From Tritrichomonas musculus (Eukaryota > Parabasalia > Tritrichomonadida > Tritrichomonadidae): DNA of 64,000 bases. The stretch is taken from NCBI GenBank assembly GCA_039105265.1, contig JAPFFF010000008.1, positions 4,340,001 to 4,404,000 on the forward strand, in the 5' to 3' direction. The notes beneath the pieces are model-generated. The model was not told the origin of the DNA, ran no database searches, and was given only the letters and a program-made list of their open reading frames with translations. This document shows, piece after piece, positions 9,073 to 18,113 of this stretch (within the stretch, counting starts at the first letter, position 1; each line of letters begins with the position of its first letter). The translations under genes and the position numbers were made by a program.

Positions 9073-9519
9073 TTAAAGTACTAAGTCTAGCTGTTCTCCA
9101 ATAAACATGTCAAATGACTCAATTTGATATTTCTGCTTGAGAGCATCGATTTTTGGTTTATGACTTGTAGGAGCAGCTGCAATGGAGTAGTTGTAGTATT
9201 TGATTCCTTGATACTCTTGAGTGGTAGTGTTTCCATTTATGTAGAACTCTTCGAAATCTTCAGTTATTTTTCTCCTTGAGTTAGGCTTAATAAATATTGA
9301 GTCAAGATCAAGTTCTTTGAGCTTATCTGGATAAAATCTGTGGCACTTGTCTTTTACCTTGATTGAGACATAGAGTACTTTGCCTAAATAACTCCATTCT
9401 CCTGTTTTCATTGGGTACTTGTCACAAAGTATCGAGAAATTACATTGTTTAGTATTTGGAGCACATTTTGCGCGAAGTTCATTGACATAGTCATAGACGT
9501 TTCTTGTTGTCATTTTCAT
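9073..9519 (-). CDS. Small Polinton protein of unknown function
   Basis: 148 residues of mixed alpha/beta composition, starting MKMTTRNVYDYVNELR, with Met3 as an alternative start. It is the last (downstream-most) gene of the minus-strand block that runs from 17427 to 9073 with very short gaps, so it may be expressed with the virion genes. No motif is recognised. Confidence 0.6.
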   Translation of the reverse strand: MKMTTRNVYDYVNELRAKCAPNTKQCNFSILCDKYPMKTGEWSYLGKVLYVSIKVKDKCHRFYPDKLKELDLDSIFIKPNSRRKITEDFEEFYINGNTTTQEYQGIKYYNYSIAAAPTSHKPKIDALKQKYQIESFDMFIGEQLDLVL

Positions 9520-9543
9520 CTGGATAAAAAATTCAATAAAAAA

Positions 9544-9978
9544 TTAATATATGTTATTTTGGGTAAAGATATGTTGGGTAGGTCCATATCGAATATCTTG
9601 TTTATTATATTCTCTTGCTCTACCTTGCATTGGTGGTTTCTCAGGCTTCTTAAGATATTTTGGTAAGAGAGGTACTGGTCTATCTTTTTCACCTATATGT
9701 CGATAAAAACCACCATCTGTAATACTAACAGGAGGTTCACGAACAGGTTTGGTTATATGTTCTCGAGTATCTGGAAATCTAACAGGGTCCTCATGTTCAA
9801 TAATCTGGGTAGGTGGTCGATTAATATATGGGTTGAAGGTTACAGAATAAGTATTAGTATTACTGAACACACCAAAATGTTGAAACTCTAAGTCCTTATT
9901 TTTCATGGTAGCTTCATTATACATCATACCTTCTCTTCCAACAATCTCAGCATGTGGGCTTCTATAATCATTCGACAT
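9544..9978 (-). CDS. Proline-rich small Polinton protein
   Basis: I take the ATG ending at 9978 (MSNDYRSPHAEIVGREG…, 144 residues); the seven residues above it read as AT-rich leader. The protein is rich in Pro, Arg, Asn and Tyr, with motifs such as RPPTQII and PLLPKYLKKPEKPP, and looks largely extended. It sits 29 bp downstream of the capsid gene, so a structural or capsid-associated role is possible but not shown by any motif. Confidence 0.6.
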   Translation of the reverse strand: MSNDYRSPHAEIVGREGMMYNEATMKNKDLEFQHFGVFSNTNTYSVTFNPYINRPPTQIIEHEDPVRFPDTREHITKPVREPPVSITDGGFYRHIGEKDRPVPLLPKYLKKPEKPPMQGRAREYNKQDIRYGPTQHIFTQNNIY

Positions 9979-10007
9979 TTTCCAAAACATAAAAAACATA
10001 CTTCTTT

Positions 10008-11690
10008 TTACTCAGGGGTTGTTAAATCATAAGGACCAATACGTACTGATGGTGGCATACCATTAGGTCTAATTAAGATACTAATTGATATATCTGTTAA
10101 TAAGCATAATAATGGAGGTGTATCTACTTCCTGTCTAAATGGATTATCTGCCTTTTGACTACATATCAATTCGAAGTTAATAGGTGCAAGACTTGAAAGA
10201 CCTTGTTGATATGTTCCATCTGTTTCAGTAGGAAGACCTATGAAGAATGAGGACCTATCATTTGGATAATAGCCTGTTGTGTTTTCATTATATTGATACT
10301 CATTCGCTAAACTTGCAATAACCTCTTTATTAAATCCATTTTGCTCTCCATTCATGTTCATTGCATTCTGGCAATATTCGAGGAACTCTGGATACTTACC
10401 ATTCGTACCAAATGCTTTAGCAGGAATATTATTGTAATTACCACAATTCATATGAAATGCTTCAAACATAGGATTCTTGAAGTATGTCTTATGCGTATGC
10501 TTGAGTGGGAATAAACAAAACATACTATCTACAAAATTAGGTGTAATAGTAATAGTTGCTTTATCTTGTTCATTATTAAGAGGTCTTGTACAAGTGTAAA
10601 ATGACATTATCTGTGTTGGGAATGTAAGTGGATGTTGTGGGTTAGCATATCTTTGAACAAGTGCTGTATATACAGATTCATGAATACCAAAACAAGGTAT
10701 AATACTCGCACATTCTTCAATGGAATAATCAACAACACTCCAAGTTCTCCAATCACTGTAAATAGTTCGGTCAACTCTTGCCTTAGTATTGTTAGCTCCT
10801 GCGACTTCATATGCTCCTCCATGATTTTCACCAACAGGTGGAAGATTCTTAGGGTCATTAATCTTATCCATTGCTATTTTTTCGGTACTTGTCCACATCC
10901 ATATTGGTTCTCCAATAGGTCGAAATTCATTGGTAATTTCATCAACATTGAAGTCTTTCATTATATGTGGATTAGCAACCAAGCTCTTTTCAAAACCAAC
11001 TGGACAATATACCATACCAGCTGTTGAAAAGTATAGACGTAATTCGATTTTACCTGCAAATGCTGGCAAGTACTTGATATTAGATAAAGGTAGGAATCGT
11101 CGCAAATCAATCTTTAATCTAATTGTTTCAGTGACAGAAGTCACATCTTTGTTAAGATTTGCAACAAAACCACATCTCCTTCCATGAGTATCATTCCAAA
11201 TATCCTTATGTCTTGCTTTACTATATATATCAGCTCTTTTAGTAACTTCATTTGCACAACATGCAGTTAAAAAGGATTCTTCACATCCAAAGTTCTGGGT
11301 ATAAAGCGTCATACCATTAGCTACAATTTCATACTTCTCAACAGCATCTCGAGCATCCTTAAAGCCAAACCATACCTTACCAAAATTATAACCACTGACA
11401 TTTTCTAAATCACTTAGAATTGGCTTGTCTATTTTTATCATCACTCTCATATCTGCTCGAATAAATCCATTATATATATCAGCAGTATTATGAGTATTAG
11501 GAGAGATAATACATGTTGTATAGGAACCACTCTTAATTGGTGGTGATGGTGAATACGAAGTTTGTGGATTTAATGAGTATGCCTTATTAGTATCACTAAG
11601 TGCTATGCAATTATCGACAACATCAAAGTAAGATGCAATCTGGGTACAAACCTCTGCTGAGGTTTTCATATAGGATTCCTTGTTAAGCAT
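10008..11690 (-). CDS. MCP: Major capsid protein, double-jelly-roll type
   Basis: 560 residues, about the length expected for a Polinton major capsid protein. The sequence is beta-rich with few helices. A block near residues 193-225 (LKIDLRRFLPLSNIKYLP, then a Gly/Lys turn and ELRLYF) resembles the strand-loop-strand at the end of the first jelly roll in Polinton and adintovirus capsid proteins. A second beta-rich half follows and ends in a Pro-rich strand block (ILIRPNGMPPSVRIG). The gene sits in the expected place, with small proteins, ATPase, integrase and protease next to it. The assignment rests on composition, motif and context; a structure prediction would settle it. Confidence 0.75.
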   Translation of the reverse strand: MLNKESYMKTSAEVCTQIASYFDVVDNCIALSDTNKAYSLNPQTSYSPSPPIKSGSYTTCIISPNTHNTADIYNGFIRADMRVMIKIDKPILSDLENVSGYNFGKVWFGFKDARDAVEKYEIVANGMTLYTQNFGCEESFLTACCANEVTKRADIYSKARHKDIWNDTHGRRCGFVANLNKDVTSVTETIRLKIDLRRFLPLSNIKYLPAFAGKIELRLYFSTAGMVYCPVGFEKSLVANPHIMKDFNVDEITNEFRPIGEPIWMWTSTEKIAMDKINDPKNLPPVGENHGGAYEVAGANNTKARVDRTIYSDWRTWSVVDYSIEECASIIPCFGIHESVYTALVQRYANPQHPLTFPTQIMSFYTCTRPLNNEQDKATITITPNFVDSMFCLFPLKHTHKTYFKNPMFEAFHMNCGNYNNIPAKAFGTNGKYPEFLEYCQNAMNMNGEQNGFNKEVIASLANEYQYNENTTGYYPNDRSSFFIGLPTETDGTYQQGLSSLAPINFELICSQKADNPFRQEVDTPPLLCLLTDISISILIRPNGMPPSVRIGPYDLTTPE

Positions 11691-11707
11691 TTTAGATGGA
11701 AAAAAAT

Positions 11708-12259
11708 TTACATCATATCTTCAAAGATGCGATTTCTCCTACCAATAGGTCTCATAGGTATATATTGAGGTTGTTGTTCTTCTTCATATTGTTGTGGCGG
11801 TTCTTCAGGAACATACTGTTGTCTTGGTTTACTCATCCTTTTATCAACAACCTCCTTTATCATACGTCTCTGTTCTTTCTTCTCTCGACTTATCTTCATT
11901 TCTTCACCTAGTGATTTTAGCTGTTTTAGTATTTCCTCATTCACAGTAGGGTCATAAACTTGGCTTTGTTGAGTTTTTCGAGGTTTTGGAGGTTTTCGTG
12001 CAGCTTTCGAACTTATTGGCTTTCTTGGCTTTTCTTCAAGTTCCTCATGTTCTTCACTGTCTGAGTTTTCTTGAGTTTCTTCGTTATTTTCACTTTCTGA
12101 GTTTTCTTGATATTCTCGAGTTATTGGAGTTTTTCGCTGTTTTACAATATACTTGTCTTTGGTTTTTGTAGGTAAAACTTCCCAATCTGGGTCATCCCTT
12201 CCATTCAACCATTTATGAATAACTGCAAGTCTCTTAGAACCTGTTAGATGTTTTGACAT
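11708..12259 (-). CDS. Charged, disordered Polinton protein
   Basis: 183 residues. A compact N-terminus (MSKHLTGSKRLAVIHKWLNG) is followed by an acidic Glu/Ser stretch (about 55-80), a Lys/Pro-rich basic stretch (82-100), a charged helix (about 110-150) and a Gln/Pro/Glu-rich tail ending RRNRIFEDMM. The alternating charge resembles core or genome-associated proteins of adenovirus-like particles, but this is only analogy. It lies 17 bp downstream of the next minus-strand start in the virion block. Confidence 0.6.
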   Translation of the reverse strand: MSKHLTGSKRLAVIHKWLNGRDDPDWEVLPTKTKDKYIVKQRKTPITREYQENSESENNEETQENSDSEEHEELEEKPRKPISSKAARKPPKPRKTQQSQVYDPTVNEEILKQLKSLGEEMKISREKKEQRRMIKEVVDKRMSKPRQQYVPEEPPQQYEEEQQPQYIPMRPIGRRNRIFEDMM

Positions 12260-12306
12260 TTAAAATAAACAAAAAAGTCCAAAAATTTAGTTTTTTTGAG
12301 TTTTCA

Positions 12307-12762
12307 TTAGATGTAGGTTCTCGCCCGATTGTTGGTAGTAAAGTCACTCTCTTGTAATGATCTAGACGAAAATGCTGGCTTTTCAAGAGGTGCTCCAACT
12401 GATTCACCTTTTGCAGATTTATTAATTGATGATAAGGCAGTTTTCACTTTTCCATCTGGGACATATTTTAATGCTGTGTCAGCTATGTTTGCTAATTTAT
12501 TTCTTGTACTATCGCTCAAGTAGCTTTCACCAAGACCTCTCGCAACTGAACCAATAACACCAGCATGCTTGGTTAATCCACCTGCTGAAGCATCCAATAT
12601 TTTACTTGCAAGACCTCCAGTAAAACTATCTGCAGCTCCCATTAATAATTTACCACCTAAACCTACTCCTCCTTTTATTATCGTTTGCCATGGAGAAAAT
12701 TCTTTTTGTTTAGCATAATTTGGCTTCCAATAATCTTCTACTGAATGACGTTGAATTCCCAT
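12307..12762 (-). CDS. Gly/Ala-rich small virion-type protein
   Basis: 151 residues. Residues about 25-75 form a Gly/Ala-rich amphipathic stretch (GGVGLGGKLLMGAADSFTGG, then more Gly/Ala helices). Such segments occur in membrane-active or cement proteins of adenovirus-like and phage particles, for example adenovirus pVI, but sequence identity to any of them is not evident. Position between the capsid-side proteins and the packaging ATPase supports a virion role. The function is inferred from context. Confidence 0.6.
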   Translation of the reverse strand: MGIQRHSVEDYWKPNYAKQKEFSPWQTIIKGGVGLGGKLLMGAADSFTGGLASKILDASAGGLTKHAGVIGSVARGLGESYLSDSTRNKLANIADTALKYVPDGKVKTALSSINKSAKGESVGAPLEKPAFSSRSLQESDFTTNNRARTYI

Positions 12763-12782
12763 TTTTAAAAAATAATAAAAAA

Positions 12783-13649
12783 TTATTCGAAATAGTACTT
12801 ATTAGCAGAAATATTCATTACGAATTTTTCATGTGGTTCTTTATGTTGTAAGTATTCAGCTACTGTCTGCTTAGTATTTAATGAGTTATTAGTTTGTTGC
12901 AACAAGCTAGTAAAATCTTCCTCACTATATCCTGTATAACATATGATATCTGTTGCTAACCTTTTCGCATTCATATGAACAAATCGAATAGTTTGGATAG
13001 CCATGATACATGTTAAATTATAGTGTCTTGTCTTGGTTAACAACTTGATAAATTCACTATTACCATTCTTTAATAAATCACTACCTGCACAATCATCTAG
13101 TATCAATAATGTGTTATATGGATATGATGATGTTTCATACTTGACTAACTTATTGGCTATATATATTATTTTATCATTGAGCTCATTTAAATGATGCTTC
13201 TCAATGAGCCTCCTCATTTCGTCATTGGTCTCTTTCATTCGAGATAATACATATTTGACAATGGCATAATACTTTATCTTTCTTCGAAGATGTCTTTTAA
13301 GATAACTCATTAATTCTCTTTCCTTTACATAATCGATTCTTGATCGTATCTGTTTATTAAGTGTTTCAGCTGTTTTATCCATTTTACCAGAGCTTGAGCA
13401 AAATATTATCTTTTGGTAGTATGGATGTTTAAACAACCTCTCTGTTATCATAATATGTCTCCATATCCAAAAACTTTTACCAGCACCTGGTTTACCAATT
13501 AAAAAGTATATACCATTTGTGCTAAAAGGATAATCAGGTGATAATGGTTTAATCAAAGCACCATCTATCTCTTTCATGTTCTTCTGTAAGGTCTCTTTAA
13601 TCAATGTTTCTACTTTATTTATGAGTTCTGCATTTGGGGGTTCATCCAT
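12783..13649 (-). CDS. ATP: Genome-packaging ATPase (A32/FtsK-HerA type)
   Basis: 288 residues, as expected for Polinton ATPases. Walker A is GKPGAGKS (residues 52-59) after a hydrophobic strand, and Walker B is LLILDD (about 183-188). These are followed by a helix-rich part and an arginine/threonine segment, KTRHYNLTCIMAIQTIRF, that fits the sensor strand. The enzyme would power DNA entry into the particle. It is 10 bp downstream of the integrase stop, part of the compact minus-strand block. Confidence 0.88.
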   Translation of the reverse strand: MDEPPNAELINKVETLIKETLQKNMKEIDGALIKPLSPDYPFSTNGIYFLIGKPGAGKSFWIWRHIMITERLFKHPYYQKIIFCSSSGKMDKTAETLNKQIRSRIDYVKERELMSYLKRHLRRKIKYYAIVKYVLSRMKETNDEMRRLIEKHHLNELNDKIIYIANKLVKYETSSYPYNTLLILDDCAGSDLLKNGNSEFIKLLTKTRHYNLTCIMAIQTIRFVHMNAKRLATDIICYTGYSEEDFTSLLQQTNNSLNTKQTVAEYLQHKEPHEKFVMNISANKYYFE

Positions 13650-13659
13650 TTACAAATTT

Positions 13660-14814
13660 TTAAATGTATTTCATAATTTTATCTGGTATTGGTTTGCCCT
13701 CAACCTTTTGACCTGCTTTAATTTGTCGTTCATAATTTTTCTTTTGTTCCAACCAATATTGTCTTTCTGCTGTACCAAGTACTAATGGATTACCTCTCCT
13801 TACATCTCTAATAGTTTGTCTAGCAAAGGCATCATCACCTTCGACTCCTTCCCATTTTAAATCATACTTACCAGTATCTTCATCAAAGTTATATATTTTT
13901 TCAATAATACCTTCTTTACCTTCATTTAGTCTTTCAGCTACTTTAATCCTTTTGTCTCTTGTCCTTAACAACCTATATCCAGGGAATGAACTAGTTGAAC
14001 CATCTTTGGACTTGACCACAAACTGGTTACCTTTTTGCGAGTCAACTATATAAGACTCATTAGACAAATTACTTCTTCTTTTACCAAATGGTTCTTTTTC
14101 GAGTACTAACCTGACCTTCTCACCTGGATTAAAATGATATGGATTAATGCGTGCATTCTTTTGTATGTACTTTATTTCATCCTCTGGAGTAATATCATTA
14201 GGTGCTTTATTATCTAGAGACCTATGAGGAGAGTTGTTATATATGTTAACCAAATCATGCATCTCCTTTGGTTGAATAAACCTATTTTCACCAATAGCAT
14301 CTCTTATAGTTCTCATAAACCTATTAATAATGCCAAGTACATTATGGTTATTCTCAGTTGTTGTTCGATATTTTATGTTCTTCTCTCTCATGAAGTCTAA
14401 GACTGTTGATGATAAATATGCTGCATCCTCATCACTTGTTATCGAATATACATGAGGTACATCATTAACAAATTTATGAAGTGCTGTTAATACTTCTCTT
14501 GCTCCTTTACCATTCATAGGATATGCATATGCTTTTCTGGTGTTGATATTAATGAACATTAGATAATTCAACCCACCTGCCTCTTTATTATTAATGAAGG
14601 TATCCATTTGATAACCATGAGGATGTTTGGATACAATAGGAATAAATTGTGCTTTAGGTACTCTCTTATCATGTACTACTTTTTCATCAAAGTATTTCTT
14701 TGCTTCGTCTTCATTTAGATTCTCTTGTTTTGCCATGCTAAGGTATTTGTCCAAGGTCTTCCATTTAGCTTTGTTGTATAATTTTTCATATGGGCTTGGT
14801 TCTTCTTTACTCAT
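13660..14814 (-). CDS. INT: Retroviral-type (rve) integrase with chromo-like tail
   Basis: 384 residues. An N-terminal helical part is followed by an rve-type RNase H-fold core (about residues 55-215). It opens with YQMDTF (Asp71) and a strand pair with FININTRKAYAYPM, then SDEDAAY (near 127-133) and a helix reading IINRFMRTIRDAIG. This is the usual layout of Polinton integrases, which insert the element and leave a 6-bp target duplication. After an SH3-like region (GEKVRLVLEKEPFGK…) comes a chromodomain-like segment with YDLKWEGVE (about 318-326), which may steer insertion towards marked chromatin. It lies only 6 bp from the next upstream gene. Confidence 0.88.
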   Translation of the reverse strand: MSKEEPSPYEKLYNKAKWKTLDKYLSMAKQENLNEDEAKKYFDEKVVHDKRVPKAQFIPIVSKHPHGYQMDTFINNKEAGGLNYLMFININTRKAYAYPMNGKGAREVLTALHKFVNDVPHVYSITSDEDAAYLSSTVLDFMREKNIKYRTTTENNHNVLGIINRFMRTIRDAIGENRFIQPKEMHDLVNIYNNSPHRSLDNKAPNDITPEDEIKYIQKNARINPYHFNPGEKVRLVLEKEPFGKRRSNLSNESYIVDSQKGNQFVVKSKDGSTSSFPGYRLLRTRDKRIKVAERLNEGKEGIIEKIYNFDEDTGKYDLKWEGVEGDDAFARQTIRDVRRGNPLVLGTAERQYWLEQKKNYERQIKAGQKVEGKPIPDKIMKYI

Positions 14815-14820
14815 TTATTT

Positions 14821-15822
14821 TTAAATAAACATCTTATCGTATTGAAGGAATTGCATTTCGATTACAAATGAATCATTTGGAGGTAGTTTTGTTGGACAAT
14901 TATAATGTGCATCACTATAGAAGTCTATCCAAAACCTTTGGTCCATTGAGTTTAACTTGAAGTACTTAATAGGACTATATTCAACATCACTATCTCCAAT
15001 ATAGTTATGCAATGCTTGTTCACCTATCGATGAATATATTTTGCATGATTGTCTGTCCCATATATTATCAAATATTAATGTCTTACTCCATGTTTGATAT
15101 TTTTCTGGTTTATTTTGAAATATGCCATTACCTATATTAAACACATCTGCAAAGTCATCATTCCAGGATTTAAGTTGGAAAAAGTTCATATATGGTGCAG
15201 TATACTCCCAATCTCGTTCATTCTTACTATTGTTATAGTAGTATTTATGGTTCCCTGCTTTATTTCTTTCTGTATAAATGATTTCATGAAAACCATTTTT
15301 ATCATAGTATCCATCGGTTTGTATATCTCTATCCTGTATATCATCATCATTTTGAACAAATTTGTCTAATTTAGAAGTTCTAATGTATGACTTGAATGCA
15401 CGATTAACTGCATCAAAAAATCCACGTAAATCTCCATCGACTGACACCCAATCAATGACTTTGAAGCACCCATATTCATGATTTGAACCAGTTATATAGT
15501 CTTCTTTTAGTGTTCCATCATTCCATGTTCCACCACAAACAAACTCATATGTTTTCTTATGTATCTTATATATTTCAATCTCTACTTCCATTTTGCGTCG
15601 TCTCTTAATGATATGTGCTGAACGAACGCCAACAATAGATTCCCCTTTGTTTGCAGTTGACCATTCTGGTGGGAAATTAAACCAATACCTATTAAACTTA
15701 GCTTTATCATGTTGAGCATCCTCAAGGAAGTAGGCTGTTTCGATTGGAAGAGGTGTATTACCATCATTAACTATATTATCTCGATTAGGATATAAAGTGT
15801 TAACACTTGGTGGTAATTCCAT
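14821..15822 (-). CDS. Beta-rich virion-type protein (penton candidate)
   Basis: 333 residues. The first 90 residues alternate strands and include FPPEWSTANKGESIVGVRSA and a very basic turn (IIKRRRKMEVEIEIYKI). The C-terminus ends in strands around LPPNDSFVIEMQFLQ. This is the kind of strand pattern expected of a single-jelly-roll minor capsid (penton) protein, and the gene sits inside the virion block beside the integrase. An RDIQTD motif at residues 165-170 lies in an acidic loop and matches the shared GxQT-like motif. No direct homology can be shown by eye; the penton call is inference. Confidence 0.65.
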   Translation of the reverse strand: MELPPSVNTLYPNRDNIVNDGNTPLPIETAYFLEDAQHDKAKFNRYWFNFPPEWSTANKGESIVGVRSAHIIKRRRKMEVEIEIYKIHKKTYEFVCGGTWNDGTLKEDYITGSNHEYGCFKVIDWVSVDGDLRGFFDAVNRAFKSYIRTSKLDKFVQNDDDIQDRDIQTDGYYDKNGFHEIIYTERNKAGNHKYYYNNSKNERDWEYTAPYMNFFQLKSWNDDFADVFNIGNGIFQNKPEKYQTWSKTLIFDNIWDRQSCKIYSSIGEQALHNYIGDSDVEYSPIKYFKLNSMDQRFWIDFYSDAHYNCPTKLPPNDSFVIEMQFLQYDKMFI

Positions 15823-15846
15823 TTCGAGTTGAATAAAAAGTCTTTA

Positions 15847-17427
15847 TTAATATACAACACCTGTTTCTAATTCATTGTTTTGAAGTTCTCGAAGTATTCT
15901 CTTTCTAATATCTGGTATATTGCGTTGTTTAAACTTACCATTTCCTTCATGCAAAAAGGTACGACAAGATTCCATTAGAAACACTCCACAATCCTTGTTA
16001 TTCCTTTGACTAGGTACATCATAATATTTTGCTTTTAACTTACCTGTTCCTGAAATATTGATCCACTTATTAAGTGTCTTTACCTCTGGTGCCATTGACT
16101 TATTCTCAGAGTCATAGCATTCGATTATTTTCTTTGGATATCGAACAATACATAAAACCCAATGTTCTCCATCTGAGCAAATGGGGACAAATACTTTATC
16201 GAAATGTGTAAATGACTGTTTACCTGAGATAGGACTTTTCATCAGTTCATGTATTTTTTCCATATCATTAGTCTCATATGCCATAGAAAGGAGGGTATAA
16301 AATGCAGTAGGTACAACCAATATTTTCTTTTTATCAAACTCTGCTTCATTTTGACCAGGTTGTTTATTCAATCTCTTTCCTTTGTTATATAGAAGTTTCA
16401 AGTAGTCATCAATAACATCTTCTTCTATATTTTCATCATTGACTAAACTCCTCCAATCATGAATTTTATGACGTCTTTGGTCTACTGTAAACTCTCCTGT
16501 CTTCTGTGGTGTCATACGGGGTTCTCTTGGAGGAGGACTAGTACCTCGAGAGGTATGTGATGATGGAAACTGTGGAGGTGGTGATGAAGGAGGAGGAGGT
16601 GGTGGAGGTGGTGGAGGTGAAGGTGAACGAGAAGGAGGAGGAGGTGGAGGTGAAGGTGAACGAGGTCGTTTTGATTTTTTCTTATGTTGTTTTGATTTTT
16701 TCTTAGGTCTATCATCCTCGTCTAAATTTGTACTACTTTGAAGTAAAAGTTGAATTCTGTTTTGATTTTGATCCCTTGTTGGTGGCTCAACATTTGTGGG
16801 TCGGTTCCTACCGATTTTCCTAAGGTTAAGATGATAATCATTTCGATTTAAAGTTGGAGGTCTGGGTAATGGAGCCAATTCTGGTATATCATCTGTTTGA
16901 ATACCTCTAGTTTTATATTCTTTCTTATCACTTTTCAATGTTCTTTCTTTCATCTGCTCTCTCAGTTCTCTAGCTGCTTGTTTTTCCTCCTCAGTCTTCA
17001 TTCGAGATATCCTTATGTTGATAATATCATAATGTAATTTTATCTCTGTTAATATACCTTGATCTGATTCTTGGAGAGTATATTGATATGGCTTTAATAC
17101 TGTTATGTAATGCCCATGTTCATCTTTATCATCTTGATTTTTCTTAATCGCAAACACACAACCTGTAAATTTTGCTCTTGGTCTCTCTCTCTTGAGTCTA
17201 TTAGCAAATTCAAGTACGTCTTTAAAAGCTATACTAGTATTTAAATATGTCTCATATAATTTTTGTAGATTTATTTGATTATTAGAGAACTTCCATATAG
17301 TTTGACCCAAACCTCTTGTTAATCTTGCAACATCTCTATCAACTAGTTTAGGTCGAAATTTAATAGTACCTTGTAGTAGTTGTATTTTATTGTTAGGTTT
17401 AGTTTGTGTACCTACATCACTTGTCAT
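15847..17427 (-). CDS. PRO: Ulp1/adenain-like cysteine protease with long N-terminal arm
   Basis: 526 residues, long for a Polinton protease because a non-catalytic arm is fused in front. Residues 1-180 form an alpha/beta region with VGTQT at 5-9 and RGIQTDD at 174-180. Residues 190-310 are basic then strongly Pro-rich (several poly-Pro runs). The C-terminal 200 residues hold the C48/C5-like protease: EHWVL with His422, YDSE with Asp439, then the oxyanion Gln474 and nucleophile Cys480 in PSQRNNKDCGVF. Such enzymes mature capsid proteins in adenovirus-like particles. It is the first gene of the minus-strand block, opposite a short plus-strand gene. Confidence 0.88.
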   Translation of the reverse strand: MTSDVGTQTKPNNKIQLLQGTIKFRPKLVDRDVARLTRGLGQTIWKFSNNQINLQKLYETYLNTSIAFKDVLEFANRLKRERPRAKFTGCVFAIKKNQDDKDEHGHYITVLKPYQYTLQESDQGILTEIKLHYDIINIRISRMKTEEEKQAARELREQMKERTLKSDKKEYKTRGIQTDDIPELAPLPRPPTLNRNDYHLNLRKIGRNRPTNVEPPTRDQNQNRIQLLLQSSTNLDEDDRPKKKSKQHKKKSKRPRSPSPPPPPPSRSPSPPPPPPPPPPSSPPPQFPSSHTSRGTSPPPREPRMTPQKTGEFTVDQRRHKIHDWRSLVNDENIEEDVIDDYLKLLYNKGKRLNKQPGQNEAEFDKKKILVVPTAFYTLLSMAYETNDMEKIHELMKSPISGKQSFTHFDKVFVPICSDGEHWVLCIVRYPKKIIECYDSENKSMAPEVKTLNKWINISGTGKLKAKYYDVPSQRNNKDCGVFLMESCRTFLHEGNGKFKQRNIPDIRKRILRELQNNELETGVVY

Positions 17428-17495
17428 TTAAAAATCAAATAAAAGAAAGAAGAAGAAGATGTTGTTTATTTCATTTTTTTTTTATTTCTGTATAA

Positions 17496-17759
17496 ATGGC
17501 TTATTTCATGACCATAAAAGAGCGTATATATATCCTCTATAAAATAGTGTCTTACCTCTATGATTATAGATGTGAGACTAATGAGGGAGTATGTAATATT
17601 TTAATTAATAAGATAAAAGAGTTAGCTGCTGAGTATTTCGAACCTGAATTTCTTGGTGTAATGATGAAAGATGGTGATTTGGAATTTATCGACCAAATAG
17701 AACATTTTGCCTTTGAGTTCTTAGAGTACCAAATATCTAATCTGCCCTCGCATTTATAA
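17496..17759 (+). CDS. Small Polinton protein of unknown function
   Basis: 87 residues, helical, with Tyr/Phe-rich hydrophobic faces and an acidic middle. The leader has TTTATTTCATTTTTT, an initiator-like TTCATT about 30 nt before the ATG. The 3' end overlaps the convergent HNH gene by 23 bp. No family is recognised. Confidence 0.5.
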   Translation: MAYFMTIKERIYILYKIVSYLYDYRCETNEGVCNILINKIKELAAEYFEPEFLGVMMKDGDLEFIDQIEHFAFEFLEYQISNLPSHL

Positions 17760-18072
17760 TTTTGGGCATATCCCTGTTATAGTTACTATCAGTTGGGGTT
17801 ATCCATCTTAAGTTGCTTAGATGGTAGTCAGCCCTATTCCTATTGATATGGTCTACCTCTATTTTATGTTGTGGGTCATCATTAGGTATGAACTGTCTTG
17901 CTATAAGTACATGTTTCAAGTAGTAGTTGCCATTTAGACATACTCGTATATACCCCTTTATATGTTTTGCATCTTTGCATATAAAATGATTACTCTTACG
18001 TCTTATAGTAAAGGGGTACCTATTCAGTATCTCATAGTCGTTAGTAAAGCCTTTGAGTGGCACAAATGACAT
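17737..18072 (-). CDS. HNH endonuclease (homing type)
   Basis: 111 residues. The first part has a NUMOD-like layout (YEILNRYPFTIRRK…, then GYIRVCLNGNYYLKHVLIA). The HNH core is VDHINRNRADYHLSNLRW (residues 73-90), followed by N-rich TPTDSNYNR. This matches the HNH_3 type found in phage, virophage and organelle homing nucleases. It would cut DNA; whether it serves the Polinton or is a passenger is unknown. Its position at the element's right end, between two small plus-strand genes and overlapping one of them, fits a later insertion of a selfish nuclease gene. Confidence 0.85.
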   Translation of the reverse strand: MSFVPLKGFTNDYEILNRYPFTIRRKSNHFICKDAKHIKGYIRVCLNGNYYLKHVLIARQFIPNDDPQHKIEVDHINRNRADYHLSNLRWITPTDSNYNRDMPKIINARAD

Positions 18073-18081
18073 TTACTCACT

Positions 18082-18110
18082 TTTTAAATGATTCATTTCA
18101 TTTTTATTTT
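18082..18110 (+). promoter_or_regulatory. Initiator-like leader
   Basis: ATTCATTTCATTTTTATTTT lies just before the ATG at 18114 and contains TTTCATTTTTATTTT, almost the same as the string before polB (TTTCACTTTTATTTT). Both fit the trichomonad initiator TCA-Y-(T/A) followed by a T-rich tract. Confidence 0.4.
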
Positions 18111-18113
18111 CGT

